Source of the DNA: Pelagerythrobacter aerophilus
Lineage (GTDB): Bacteria > Pseudomonadota > Alphaproteobacteria > Sphingomonadales > Sphingomonadaceae
Reading direction: 5' to 3'
Length of the DNA: 64,000 bases
Assembly (NCBI RefSeq): GCF_003581645.1
Contig: NZ_QXFK01000008.1
Coordinates: 1-64,000 of the forward strand
Shown: positions 53,626-60,929 of the stretch, one piece after another
Layout: every line of letters begins with the position of its first letter
Numbering within the stretch: position 1 is the stretch's first letter
The notes under the pieces: generated by a model
Told to the model about the DNA's origin: nothing
Seen by the model: only the letters and a program-made list of their open reading frames with translations
Databases searched by the model: none
Translations under genes and position numbers: made by a program

Positions 53626-54702
53626 TCAAGCGGCGAGCGGCTCCGCGTCGAGGGCCGCGAGCCCGGCGAGGAACTGATCGGTCGCCGCATCCCACGAATA
53701 GCGTGCGCCCAGCTCGGCACAGTCTGCGCGGTCGCTGAACACGGCGCCGGCAATCGCCCGGTCGAGATCTTCGGACAGCGCACCGACTCGATCGGTCACG
53801 ATGTCGCGCGGCCCCGGCACGGGAAACGCAGCGACCGGCGTCCCGCAAGCGAGCGCCTCGATCATGACCAGTCCGAAGGTATCGGTCCGGCTGGGAAAGA
53901 CGAAGACATCGGCATGGGCGTAGCATCCCGCCAATGCACGGCCGCTGCGGCGCCCGAGGAAATGGGCATCGGGAAACTTTGCACTGAGCTCGGCGAAGGC
54001 GGGGCCATCACCAACGACGACCTTGCTGCCCGGATAGCTGCCGCCCAGAAACGCCTCGAGATTCTTCTCCACCGCGACGCGGCCGACATAGAGCTGGATC
54101 GGTCGCGGGAGGTCGTCGAACTCGGGCGGTGCCGGCGCGTCCCGATTGAAGCAGGTCAGATCGACCCCGCGACTCCAGGGATGGAGGCGGCGCAGGCCGT
54201 GCGCGCGCAGTTCCTCGCGAATGCTCTCTGTCGCGACCAGCACTTGGCGCGAAGGCGCGTGAAACCAGCGAATGTAGCGCCAGAACAGCGCGGGCGAGAG
54301 GCCGGTGCGCCGGGCGACGTATTCGGGAAACTGCGTGTGGTAGGCGGTCGTGAAGGGAATACCGCGCACCGTACAGAACCGCCGTGCGGCGAGGCCCAGC
54401 GGCCCTTCGGTGGCGACGTGGATCGCGTCGGGCGCCAGGGCCGTAAGGCGCCGCCCGATCGCGCCGGGCAGCGGCATCGCCAGGCGAATGTCGGGATACG
54501 TCGGGCATGGCAGCGAGCGGAAGCCTTCGGGCGAGATTACCTCCACCTCGTGCCCGCGCCTGCGGAGGACATCGCATGTTGCCGCGAGGGTGCGGACCAC
54601 GCCGTTCATCTGCGGCGCCCAGGCGTCGGTGACGATGGCGATCCGATGCGGATAGGGCCGCACGGCGTCCGCTTCGGGCACGACTACCTCCATCCGGCTC
54701 AT
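53626..54702 (-). CDS. Glycosyltransferase, probable diacylglycerol glycosyltransferase (Agt-like)
   Basis: A 358-residue GT-B glycosyltransferase (GT4): RIAIVTDAWAPQMNGVVRTLAAT at the N-terminus, TAYHTQFPEYVARR in the acceptor domain, LYVGRVAVEKNLEAFL, and the donor-site block DVFVFPSRTDTFGLVMIEALACGTPVAAFPV. This pattern is that of plant-type SqdX and related lipid glycosyltransferases. Its start overlaps the stop of the metallophosphoesterase gene as ATGA. In marine and soil alphaproteobacteria a coupled phosphoesterase (PlcP) and transferase (Agt) replace phospholipids by glycolipids in phosphate starvation; this pair fits. Confidence 0.82.
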   Translation of the reverse strand: MSRMEVVVPEADAVRPYPHRIAIVTDAWAPQMNGVVRTLAATCDVLRRRGHEVEVISPEGFRSLPCPTYPDIRLAMPLPGAIGRRLTALAPDAIHVATEGPLGLAARRFCTVRGIPFTTAYHTQFPEYVARRTGLSPALFWRYIRWFHAPSRQVLVATESIREELRAHGLRRLHPWSRGVDLTCFNRDAPAPPEFDDLPRPIQLYVGRVAVEKNLEAFLGGSYPGSKVVVGDGPAFAELSAKFPDAHFLGRRSGRALAGCYAHADVFVFPSRTDTFGLVMIEALACGTPVAAFPVPGPRDIVTDRVGALSEDLDRAIAGAVFSDRADCAELGARYSWDAATDQFLAGLAALDAEPLAA

Positions 54703-55607
54703 GCAGCCGCCTTGCGCGTAGGTGAGGCCGCGACGTCATATTGCGCGCGCCGCGCCATTTCCTCGGGCCAGTGGAGCAGCTCCATGCGCCCGTCGAAATG
54801 CTCGACCAGCGCGGTGCAGCCTTCCACCCAGTCGCCGTCGTTGTAGTATTCAATGCCGTCGAAGGCGCGGATTTCGGCAGTATGGATATGGCCGCACACG
54901 ACGCCGTCCACACCCCGCTCGGCCGCGGCACGGGCGACAATCTCCTCATAGCGGCTGATGAACTCGACCGCGTTCTTGACCTTGTGCTTGGCCACTTTCG
55001 ACAGCGACCAGTACGGCAGTCCGAACGCCTTGCGCACGAGGTTGACCCATCGGTTGAGCCCCATGAGCAGGTGGTAGAGGACATCGCCCACCACCGCGAG
55101 CCAGCGGTGCGCAAGCATGATCGCATCGAACTCGTCGCCGTGGAGCACCATCAGCCGGCGCCCGTCGGCCGTATCGTGAAAGGCCGCGCGCCGGATCTCG
55201 ACCCCGCCGAAGTTCATGCCCGAGAACGGGCGGAGCATCTCGTCGTGATTGCCGGGGATGTAGACGATCCGCGTCCCGCGCTTGGCGCGCTTGAGAATGC
55301 GCCAGACCACATCGTTGTGCTCCGCCGGCCAGTAGACCTTCTTCTTCAGCCGCCAGCCGTCAATGATGTCGCCGACGAGGTACATGGTCTCGCTGTCGGT
55401 GCTGTCGAGAAAGTCGATCAGCATCGCGGCGTTGCAGCCCTTGGTACCGAGATGGATGTCGCTGATCCAGATTGTGCGGAACTTTCGCCGCTTGCCGTCG
55501 ACCGGCTCCGGAATCGCGCTCCTTACCGGCGGCAGGCTCGCTATCGTCGCCAGTTCGGCCAGTCCGCCCCGAAGCCCATTGATCCGTTCTTCGCCCACCG
55601 CCCGCAC
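54699..55607 (-). CDS. PlcP-like metallophosphoesterase (phospholipase C type)
   Basis: A 302-residue protein with the metallophosphoesterase ligands DIHLG (D50, H52), GDIIDGW (D80, D83), GNHDE (N120, H121), HGDEFD (H156) and GHIHTAEI (about 245). Automatic annotation would call it UDP-2,3-diacylglucosamine diphosphatase (LpxH). The SDIHLGTKGC opening, YLVGDIIDGWRLK and YWSLSKVAKHKVKNAV blocks are instead those of PlcP, the Sinorhizobium phospholipase C induced by phosphate limitation. Context (glycosyltransferase partner, Pho-box-like sites) supports PlcP. No ATG opens the frame; the GTG at 55607 or 55598 is the likely start. Confidence 0.82.
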   Translation of the reverse strand: MRAVGEERINGLRGGLAELATIASLPPVRSAIPEPVDGKRRKFRTIWISDIHLGTKGCNAAMLIDFLDSTDSETMYLVGDIIDGWRLKKKVYWPAEHNDVVWRILKRAKRGTRIVYIPGNHDEMLRPFSGMNFGGVEIRRAAFHDTADGRRLMVLHGDEFDAIMLAHRWLAVVGDVLYHLLMGLNRWVNLVRKAFGLPYWSLSKVAKHKVKNAVEFISRYEEIVARAAAERGVDGVVCGHIHTAEIRAFDGIEYYNDGDWVEGCTALVEHFDGRMELLHWPEEMARRAQYDVAASPTRKAAA

Positions 55608-55627
55608 TCCGCTAGCGAATGCATTTC

Positions 55628-55645
55628 ACGTCAGGCACATGACAG
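55628..55645 (-). promoter_or_regulatory. Candidate Pho box (proximal)
   Basis: Read on the minus strand: CTGTCAT, four bases, CTGACGT. The first repeat is a perfect Pho-box half-site and the second matches five of seven; the spacing (11 bases start to start) is exact. It lies 21-38 bases before the phosphoesterase start. PhoB binding is inferred, not shown. Confidence 0.5.
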
Positions 55646-55692
55646 GCAATTGTTACAGGCGATTCACGGTTTGATGACCGTTCGTGGTCAAC

Positions 55693-55710
55693 GTGACAAT
55701 GTAACGACAG
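55693..55710 (-). promoter_or_regulatory. Candidate Pho box (distal)
   Basis: Read on the minus strand: CTGTCGT, four bases, TTGTCAC; each half matches the consensus CTGTCAT/C at six of seven positions, with exact 11-base spacing. It lies about 86-103 bases before the phosphoesterase start. Two matches in 80 bases make chance less likely. Confidence 0.55.
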
Positions 55711-55938
55711 ATGATCACGGTGTTTCAGGACATCAAGTACGTGCGATTACACCCTTGGAGCACTGGGTCGGGCGCTAACTTTACCAGGCGACGCGCCTCG
55801 CCTGCTGGCAAGGGGATCGTGGGAGCCTTTCTGCCGCACGGCCGACGGAGCAAGGAAGCGCGTCCGGAAAAAACGATCCATTCGGACACCTCCCGAGCGC
55901 TAAGGTCGGCCGTGCAGCCACTTGACTGCCCTCGGGCA
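55711..55938. other. Stretch without recognisable gene
   Basis: Together with the Pho-box region this is a 331-base gap between the phosphoesterase start and the AlpA-like gene's stop. Beyond the two boxes no gene, tRNA or terminator was recognised. An open frame (55711-56139, plus) runs opposite the AlpA-like gene and has no protein-like features. Confidence 0.45.
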
Positions 55939-56280
55939 TCAGATCGGGTGTGCTGGCCCATCGTTATGAGTCCCGACTTGCAGCGCGATGGGCAGGACTA
56001 CCGGGAGCAGAAGGATTGCCGCCCCCGGCATAACCGCATCTACGCCAATCTCCTCCTCTTCGTCCCAACTCGGCTCTGGGTCGGGCTCTTCGGAGCGATA
56101 CCCCATGGGGTCAGCGAACCAGCGATCAAGATCGGCTAGGTACCATCCGGCACTGCGCGCACCGATTTTTACTTGGGACGGGAACGTCCCCTCGGCGATC
56201 TTGCGATAGAGCGTCGAGCGCGAGAGTCCGGTGCGATCCAGGACTTCTCTGAGGCGAAGTATCTTGTCAGGCGACGACAT
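55939..56280 (-). CDS. AlpA-family HTH regulator with C-terminal hydrophobic tail
   Basis: A 113-residue protein. Residues 1-60 are a typical AlpA/MerR-like winged helix-turn-helix (ILRLREVLDRTGLSRSTLYRKI, then EGTFPSQVKIGARSAGW and DLDRWFADP). AlpA proteins activate excision genes of prophages and integrative elements. Unusually, an acidic linker (EEPDPEPSWDEEEE) is followed by a hydrophobic stretch (AAILLLPVVLPIALQ), making it longer than common AlpA (about 70). The start MSSPDKI was chosen because AAGGA lies eight bases before it. No integrase is adjacent, so it may be a remnant. Confidence 0.8.
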   Translation of the reverse strand: MSSPDKILRLREVLDRTGLSRSTLYRKIAEGTFPSQVKIGARSAGWYLADLDRWFADPMGYRSEEPDPEPSWDEEEEIGVDAVMPGAAILLLPVVLPIALQVGTHNDGPAHPI

Positions 56281-56612
56281 ATGAGTTTCCTTTCTCAGCA
56301 AGCGTGACGACCCGCACGCAGCTTCGGTCCCACGGTAAGTTCTCTCAAGAGGATGCGACGGCGCTCGGCAGCGGGCTGCGGCGAACTGCGCCGGAAAGTA
56401 ACCGAGGTGCGTTAGAATGGCGGAGTCTCACTACCGCTCGCCGACAAGCGAGGGGCTTCCGGTTGCCAAGTGCCCGCGTCTCTTGATGCCAACTGGCGCT
56501 TTTCGAGACTCGTGATTCGCGCCGCGCGAATTTCTGGCCATTAGCTTACACAGAGAGGCATGTTTCGGCCGCGCTTGCCATTGATCGGATATTGCTCGAA
56601 GATTCATCGGAC
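56281..56612. other. Intergenic region between AlpA-like and MNT-HEPN genes
   Basis: 332 bases between divergent starts. No gene recognised. It should hold promoters in both directions; GCTTGCC (56573-56579), a short match to the direct repeat further right, lies 34-40 bases before the nucleotidyltransferase gene. No clear -10 box follows it. Confidence 0.4.
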
Positions 56613-57533
56613 ATGCGCACCGATCTCGATCATCTTCCCGCAAACAAGCAGCGCGAGCTTGAGCGCATCGTCGAGATCATTTTCGACGAGTTCGGTGCCG
56701 CGACCGAGAACGCGACCGGCCCGCGCAAGGGCGCGCGCATTCTCAAGATCATACTGTTCGGCAGCCATGCACGCGGCGACTGGGTCGATGCGCCGATGTC
56801 GGCCAACCAGTACAAGAGCGATTACGACATCCTGGTCATCGTCAGCCAGAAGGAGATGACCGACCGCGCGGCGTACTGGGCGAAGGCCGAGGAACGGCTG
56901 ATCCGGGCCTATACGATCGAGAAGACGCTGCGCACGCCGGTCAACTTCATCGTGCATTGCCTGCATGAGGTGAACGATGGCCTCGCACACGGCCGCGTGT
57001 TCTTCATGGAGGTCGCAAAGGATGGCATCGCGCTCTACGAAGCCGACGACCGCGAACTCGCCACGCCCAAGCCAAAGACGCCGGAGCAGGCGCTGGAAGC
57101 GGCACGGGAGTATTTCGACGAGTACCTGCCTTCTGCACTTCAATTTCTGATACAAGGAAAGGAAGCTAGCGAACGGGGTTGGCAGAAGAAGGCGGCCTTC
57201 GAACTACATCAAGCCACCGAACGCCTCTACCAAGGGCTCCTTCTCACCCTGACCTTCTACACGCCCTACAACCACAACATCGCCTTCCTGCGCTCACTCG
57301 CGGAAGGTCTCGATCGGCGGCTCCACGGCATTTGGCTGGAGGAAAGCCGCCGCGAGCGCGCGATGTTCCAGAAGCTGAAGGAAGCCTACACCAAGGCTCG
57401 CTACTCCAAGCACTACAAGATCAGCGAGGAAGAGCTGACCTGGCTCGGCGAGCGGGTCGAGGAACTCGGCCGCGTGGTCCACGAGGTCTGCTCCGAACGG
57501 ATCGCCGCCCTGGAAGCCGCAGCGCGCAAGTAG
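56613..57533 (+). CDS. Nucleotidyltransferase and HEPN domain protein
   Basis: A 306-residue fusion. The N-terminal half is a minimal nucleotidyltransferase with KIILFGSHARGDWVDAP and the metal-binding SDYDILVIVS (G-S and D-x-D intact). The second half (from about 165) is a HEPN domain (AAFELHQATERLYQGLLLTLTFY, then YNHNIAFLRSLAEGL). In MNT-HEPN toxin-antitoxin systems the two are separate proteins, HEPN being an RNase toxin silenced by adenylylation or AMPylation from MNT; here they are fused and no clear R-x4-6-H RNase motif is seen. The start ATG at 56613 was preferred to an upstream TTG. Confidence 0.87.
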   Translation: MRTDLDHLPANKQRELERIVEIIFDEFGAATENATGPRKGARILKIILFGSHARGDWVDAPMSANQYKSDYDILVIVSQKEMTDRAAYWAKAEERLIRAYTIEKTLRTPVNFIVHCLHEVNDGLAHGRVFFMEVAKDGIALYEADDRELATPKPKTPEQALEAAREYFDEYLPSALQFLIQGKEASERGWQKKAAFELHQATERLYQGLLLTLTFYTPYNHNIAFLRSLAEGLDRRLHGIWLEESRRERAMFQKLKEAYTKARYSKHYKISEEELTWLGERVEELGRVVHEVCSERIAALEAAARK

Positions 57534-57558
57534 TGCCGGTGGCACAGCCGCAGTCTCG

Positions 57559-57575
57559 CAGCTTGCCGGGATTCA
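57559..57575 (+). repeat. 17-base direct repeat, copy 1
   Basis: CAGCTTGCCGGGATTCA occurs here and again at 58189-58205. This copy lies 84 bases before the small exported-protein gene. Unlike copy 2 it has no -10 box at the matching distance. Confidence 0.7.
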
Positions 57576-57658
57576 GGGGGCTGGCGTCAGCAATCGTTCA
57601 TTGAGGTTGGCAGAGCTTTCCGCACGGGGTCGGATATCCCTTCACGATGGAGGATGGT

Positions 57659-58030
57659 ATGAAAGCGATCGTAGTTACGGCGGCACTTTTGATCGTGCCA
57701 TTCGCTGCCCAAGCCCAGATTGCCCCTCGAACACCGCCGGATAGCGGGCGCTTGTCCGGAATAGCCGATCCTTCAACAAACCCGGCGATCGGGCGCGAGC
57801 TTCGTGAGACACGCGAACGCATCGATCGGGGACGGGAAAGCGGGGACTTGTCCAAACGCGAGGCACGCGCACTACGCCGCGAAAACAGACAGATCGGTGT
57901 GCTTGCAGATCGCTATGGTCGCGACGGCATTTCCGATGCCGAGTATCGTGAGCTGGAAATGCGCGCGCGCGTTTTGCAAAGCCAGGTTGAGGCGCAGCGC
58001 ATTCGGCCGACCACCGACGATCCCGACTAA
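57659..58030 (+). CDS. Small exported hypothetical protein
   Basis: A 123-residue protein with a signal peptide (MKAIVVTAALLIVPFAAQA, cleavage near residue 19). The mature part is charged and mostly helical (GRELRETRERIDRGRESGDL, SKREARALRREN, ISDAEYRELEMRARVL), similar in style to small periplasmic proteins of sphingomonads, without a known function. GGAGG lies just before the start codon. The charge pattern could fit binding of metal, nucleic acid or an envelope partner; none is shown. Confidence 0.75.
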   Translation: MKAIVVTAALLIVPFAAQAQIAPRTPPDSGRLSGIADPSTNPAIGRELRETRERIDRGRESGDLSKREARALRRENRQIGVLADRYGRDGISDAEYRELEMRARVLQSQVEAQRIRPTTDDPD

Positions 58031-58188
58031 TCCGCCTTAGACTTTCTGCCGGTCTGGTGCTGAAGTTCTTCGGGCTTGTTCTGCCAGTGTCGGCGCCACT
58101 GGATCAACGTACGAGCGCCCTGACCTAAGCGTAACCGTATCGAAACCGCCGTGCGCGAATAGCGCGGCCCGGACCAGCAAGCACCGGC

Positions 58189-58205
58189 CAGCTTGCCGGG
58201 ATTCA
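58189..58205 (+). repeat. 17-base direct repeat, copy 2
   Basis: Second copy of CAGCTTGCCGGGATTCA, 630 bases after the first. It contains the -35 box of the promoter listed next. Confidence 0.7.
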
Positions 58206-58221
58206 CCGATTCTGGCATAAT
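58193..58221 (+). promoter_or_regulatory. Predicted sigma-70 promoter of the nucleotidyltransferase-sigma operon
   Basis: TTGCCG (58193-58198), a 17-base spacer and CATAAT (58216-58221) form a good vegetative promoter reading towards the nucleotidyltransferase gene. The leader would be about 165 bases. Strength and activity are not tested. Confidence 0.55.
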
Positions 58222-58394
58222 CCTCACCACGAGATGGAACACTGGCGGCCATCTCGAGGATAGTCCTTGCCAGGCATCAAGTAGGTCCGGCCGCTACGGT
58301 CGGACGGTTGCTGTAAGGCCGCACCGCGGCACACAGCGGACACCGCTTGCACATCCGCGCATCCATGCGCGGACCGCCTGTGTGCGAGCTTTCC

Positions 58395-58886
58395 ATGCTT
58401 ATTCCCACTCCAAGCGACGTCTACGCGCGCGAGGTCGTGATGGCGCGCGTTGCCCATCTCGTCCGCCGCAAGCAGCAGGAGATCGAGCGGATCACCCGCA
58501 TCCTGCGCGCCTGCTTCGAGCCGGCGCAGGTGCAGGCGCCTGAGCCAGGCGAGATCCAGCAGATCATCCTGATCGGCCCCTATGCGCGGCGATCCTGGTT
58601 TGAAGACCAGCAAACAATCCACTTCTCCGACTACGAGCTGTGGATCGTCGTCAACCATCCGCTGCTTACCGACGAGCGCTGCTGGCAGCGCGCGCAGACC
58701 ATCATCGAGCGCGAGCTGGGCAACCGCTGTGCAGTCGGCCTCGCAATCTACTCTGAAGCCGACATCCGCATCGCCGAGGCCGAGCGCGACACCTTCGTTC
58801 TCGACCGGATCGAAGCCGGGATCACCCTCTACCACGCTTCGCGTGATGCTCCGCTCAACGTGCGCGAGCGGAGGGCACGGCCATGA
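58395..58886 (+). CDS. Degenerate nucleotidyltransferase-like protein
   Basis: A 163-residue protein that aligns by eye with the N-terminal half of the MNT-HEPN protein at 56.6 kb: a helical start (MARVAHLVRRKQQEIERI), then IILIGPYARRSWFEDQ where active enzymes have FGS-ARG, and SDYELWIVV where they have D-x-D (the second acid is glutamate). The nucleotidyltransferase active site therefore looks altered and may be inactive. No HEPN domain follows. Its stop overlaps the sigma factor start as ATGA. The region 58031-58394 before it holds the predicted promoter and no other convincing gene. An in-frame ATG at 58347 is a less likely start. Confidence 0.7.
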   Translation: MLIPTPSDVYAREVVMARVAHLVRRKQQEIERITRILRACFEPAQVQAPEPGEIQQIILIGPYARRSWFEDQQTIHFSDYELWIVVNHPLLTDERCWQRAQTIIERELGNRCAVGLAIYSEADIRIAEAERDTFVLDRIEAGITLYHASRDAPLNVRERRARP

Positions 58887-59389
58887 CCGCGCCCAACTCC
58901 AGCGCCGCGTTCGACGCATTCTATCGTGCCGAGCATAAGCGGATGCTTCGCTACTTCCGAAAGAGAGCTGGCCCAGATGCTGCGCCCGATCTGGCGCAGG
59001 AGGCTTTCACGCGGGTGCTTCGCAGCGGCGCATTCGAGCGGGTTGAATTTCCTGGGGCCTATCTGACCCGAACTGCGCGCAATCTCTTGATCGAGCGGAC
59101 GCGCCGCAAGATGCGGCGACCGGCAATAATCCATCCGTTCGATGAGGAACGCGATGCCTCAGTCCGGCCCGAACAGGCATGGCGGATCGAGGCCGCGGAT
59201 GTACGGCGTGCCTATTGGCGAGCACTACGCGCCATGCCGCGCAGGACCCGGCACATATTCCTGCTCCATCGGTTGCGACATCTAACCTACAAGCAAATCG
59301 CGCAGCACCTCGGCGTCAGCAACAAGACGGTGAAATATCACATGGAGCGTGCCTTGGCGCGGTGCCGTCAGGCGCTAGCACCCAGCTAA
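58883..59389 (+). CDS. ECF RNA polymerase sigma factor (FecI-like)
   Basis: A 168-residue sigma-70 family factor with only regions 2 and 4. Region 2: FDAFYRAEHKRMLRYFRKR, DLAQEAFTRVLR and YLTRTARNLLIERTRRK. Region 4: LRAMPRRTRHIFLLHRLRHLTYKQIAQHLGVS and KTVKYHMERALARCR. The RHLTYKQIA and pattern of region 4 are FecI-like, yet no FecR anti-sigma or TonB receptor gene is adjacent. Translational coupling to a degenerate nucleotidyltransferase suggests that protein could regulate it. Confidence 0.9.
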   Translation: MTAPNSSAAFDAFYRAEHKRMLRYFRKRAGPDAAPDLAQEAFTRVLRSGAFERVEFPGAYLTRTARNLLIERTRRKMRRPAIIHPFDEERDASVRPEQAWRIEAADVRRAYWRALRAMPRRTRHIFLLHRLRHLTYKQIAQHLGVSNKTVKYHMERALARCRQALAPS

Positions 59390-59511
59390 CGGCAGCGATC
59401 GATCTCCGTCCGAACGTCCACACCGTATAGAGCGGCTTCCGCCAGTCAGGTGGTCGCGCACCTGCTCATGAGTGAGCGGCGACGCCGACCGCCCCTGATC
59501 TGCGACAAGCT

Positions 59512-60522
59512 TCAGCCGTCAACAACTTCCAGCACGATCTTGCCGATGTGGTCGCCTGCTTCCATCCGGGCGTGGGCGGCGGCGGCTTCGGCGAGAGGAA
59601 AGGCGCGGTCCATCACGGGGCGCAGCTTGCCCTCCTCGAACAGCGGCCAGGCGTTCTTCTCGATCTCGCCCGCGAGCAGCGTTTTGAACACGTCCGACCG
59701 CGGGCGCAGCGTCGAGCCGGTGAGCGTGAGGCGGCGGCTCATAACCACGGCCATGTTCAGTTCAGCCTTGGGACCGCCGAGCACTGCGATGGTCACGTGC
59801 CGGCCGTCTTCCGCCAGGCATTTGAGATTGCGCGGCACGTAGTCGCCCGACACCATGTCGAGCACCAGTTCGACGCCCTTGCCGCCGGTGAAGGCTTTCA
59901 CTTCCTCGACGAAGTCCTGCTCGCGGTAGTTGATCGCGAGGTCCGCTCCCAACTCCCGCGCGGCGGTACACTTGGCCTCGTCGCCGCAGGTCACGATCAC
60001 GGTCAGCCCGAATGCCTTGCCGAGCATCGTCGCCATCGTGCCGATCCCGCTGGTGCCGCCGTGGACGAGCAGCGTCTCCCCCTCGCGCGCCCAGCCCCGC
60101 TCGAACACGTTGTGCCAGACGGTGAACAGCGTCTCCGGGATCGCCGCGGCTTCGGCCAGCGGCATGCTCTCCGGCACCGGCAGGCAATGGCCGATATGCG
60201 CGAGGCAATACTCGGCATAGCCCCCGCCCGAAACGAGCGCGCAGACCGTGTCGCCGATGTAGTCTTCCGGCACGCCCGGGCCGACTGCGGCGATCGTGCC
60301 GGAAATCTCGAGGCCCGGTATCGGCGAGGCGCCGGGCGGGGGCGGATAGTGGCCCTGGCGCTGGATCACGTCGGGCCGGTTGACCCCGGCATAGGCGACG
60401 CGAATCAGCACCTCGCCCTCTCCCGGCTCCGGCACCGGGACCGTCTCCGGCCGCAGCACCTCGGGCCCACCGGGCGCGTCGTATCCGATCGCGGTCATCT
60501 CGCGTGGCAGGTGCGCCGTCAT
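59512..60522 (-). CDS. NAD(P)H quinone oxidoreductase, zinc-independent MDR family
   Basis: A 336-residue medium-chain reductase: MTAIGYDAPGGPEVLRPETV, AGVNRPDVIQRQGHYPPPPG, PGLEISGTIAAVGPGV, the NADPH loop LLVHGGTSGIGTMATML, and the end HARMEAGDHIGKIVLEVVDG. The zinc ligands of alcohol dehydrogenases are absent. The pattern is that of the TP53I3/PIG3-type quinone reductases. Start at MTAHLPREM; GGGGGGAAGG lies before it. It stands divergent from the DUF1192 gene. Confidence 0.9.
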   Translation of the reverse strand: MTAHLPREMTAIGYDAPGGPEVLRPETVPVPEPGEGEVLIRVAYAGVNRPDVIQRQGHYPPPPGASPIPGLEISGTIAAVGPGVPEDYIGDTVCALVSGGGYAEYCLAHIGHCLPVPESMPLAEAAAIPETLFTVWHNVFERGWAREGETLLVHGGTSGIGTMATMLGKAFGLTVIVTCGDEAKCTAARELGADLAINYREQDFVEEVKAFTGGKGVELVLDMVSGDYVPRNLKCLAEDGRHVTIAVLGGPKAELNMAVVMSRRLTLTGSTLRPRSDVFKTLLAGEIEKNAWPLFEEGKLRPVMDRAFPLAEAAAAHARMEAGDHIGKIVLEVVDG

Positions 60523-60615
60523 TCGCCTTCCCCCCTGTGGCAGTGCCATCACGCATGCGCACCTAACGCGCTGCCCCATTGACAGCAAGCGCGCCGCCTT
60601 GCGACACTGCAGGCG

Positions 60616-60819
60616 ATGGATGAGGACGATCGTCCGCGCCCTCGGGGTGACGCCGCGAGCAAGCTCGCCGCCGAAGACCTTTCGCCCTATTCCCAGGACG
60701 AGCTGGCCGAACGAATCGCCTTGCTCGAAACCGAGATCGCGCGGGTCGAGAAGCACCGGCTCAGTGCCGCGGCGCATCGTCATGCGGCCGACGCACTGTT
60801 CCGAAAGCAGGGTTCGTGA
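60616..60819 (+). CDS. DUF1192 family small protein
   Basis: A 67-residue protein matching DUF1192: an acidic, proline-containing N-terminus (MDEDDRPRPRGDAASKLAAE), the conserved DLSPYSQDELAERIALLETEIARVE-type helix and a basic C-terminal helix (KHRLSAAAHRHAADALFRK). The family is confined mainly to alphaproteobacteria and has no known function; the coil suggests a protein-protein contact. It is divergent from the quinone reductase gene and lies 110 bases before clpA. Confidence 0.85.
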   Translation: MDEDDRPRPRGDAASKLAAEDLSPYSQDELAERIALLETEIARVEKHRLSAAAHRHAADALFRKQGS

Positions 60820-60929
60820 GCCACGCGGTTCTCAATCTAGGGCACCGCACCCATATAGGCCTGGTTAACAACACCCGGTTACATTCCCACCGTAGGGAAA
60901 TCCCGCTTTTCGCCACGAAAGTCCGTTAG

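Noticed and set aside
54699-55607. Plain annotation of the metallophosphoesterase as LpxH.
   Set aside because: Motifs, gene partner and upstream Pho-box-like sites fit PlcP better; LpxH is kept only as an alternative.
55711-56139. Plus-strand frame of 142 codons opposite the AlpA-like gene.
   Set aside because: Covers an HTH gene on the other strand that has a good ribosome site; its own translation shows no domain.
58027-58242. Minus-strand frame of 71 codons with some protein-like stretches (IQWRRHWQNKPEEL).
   Set aside because: Overlaps the predicted promoter and repeat, no ribosome site, no known family; kept as a chance frame or a worn gene remnant.
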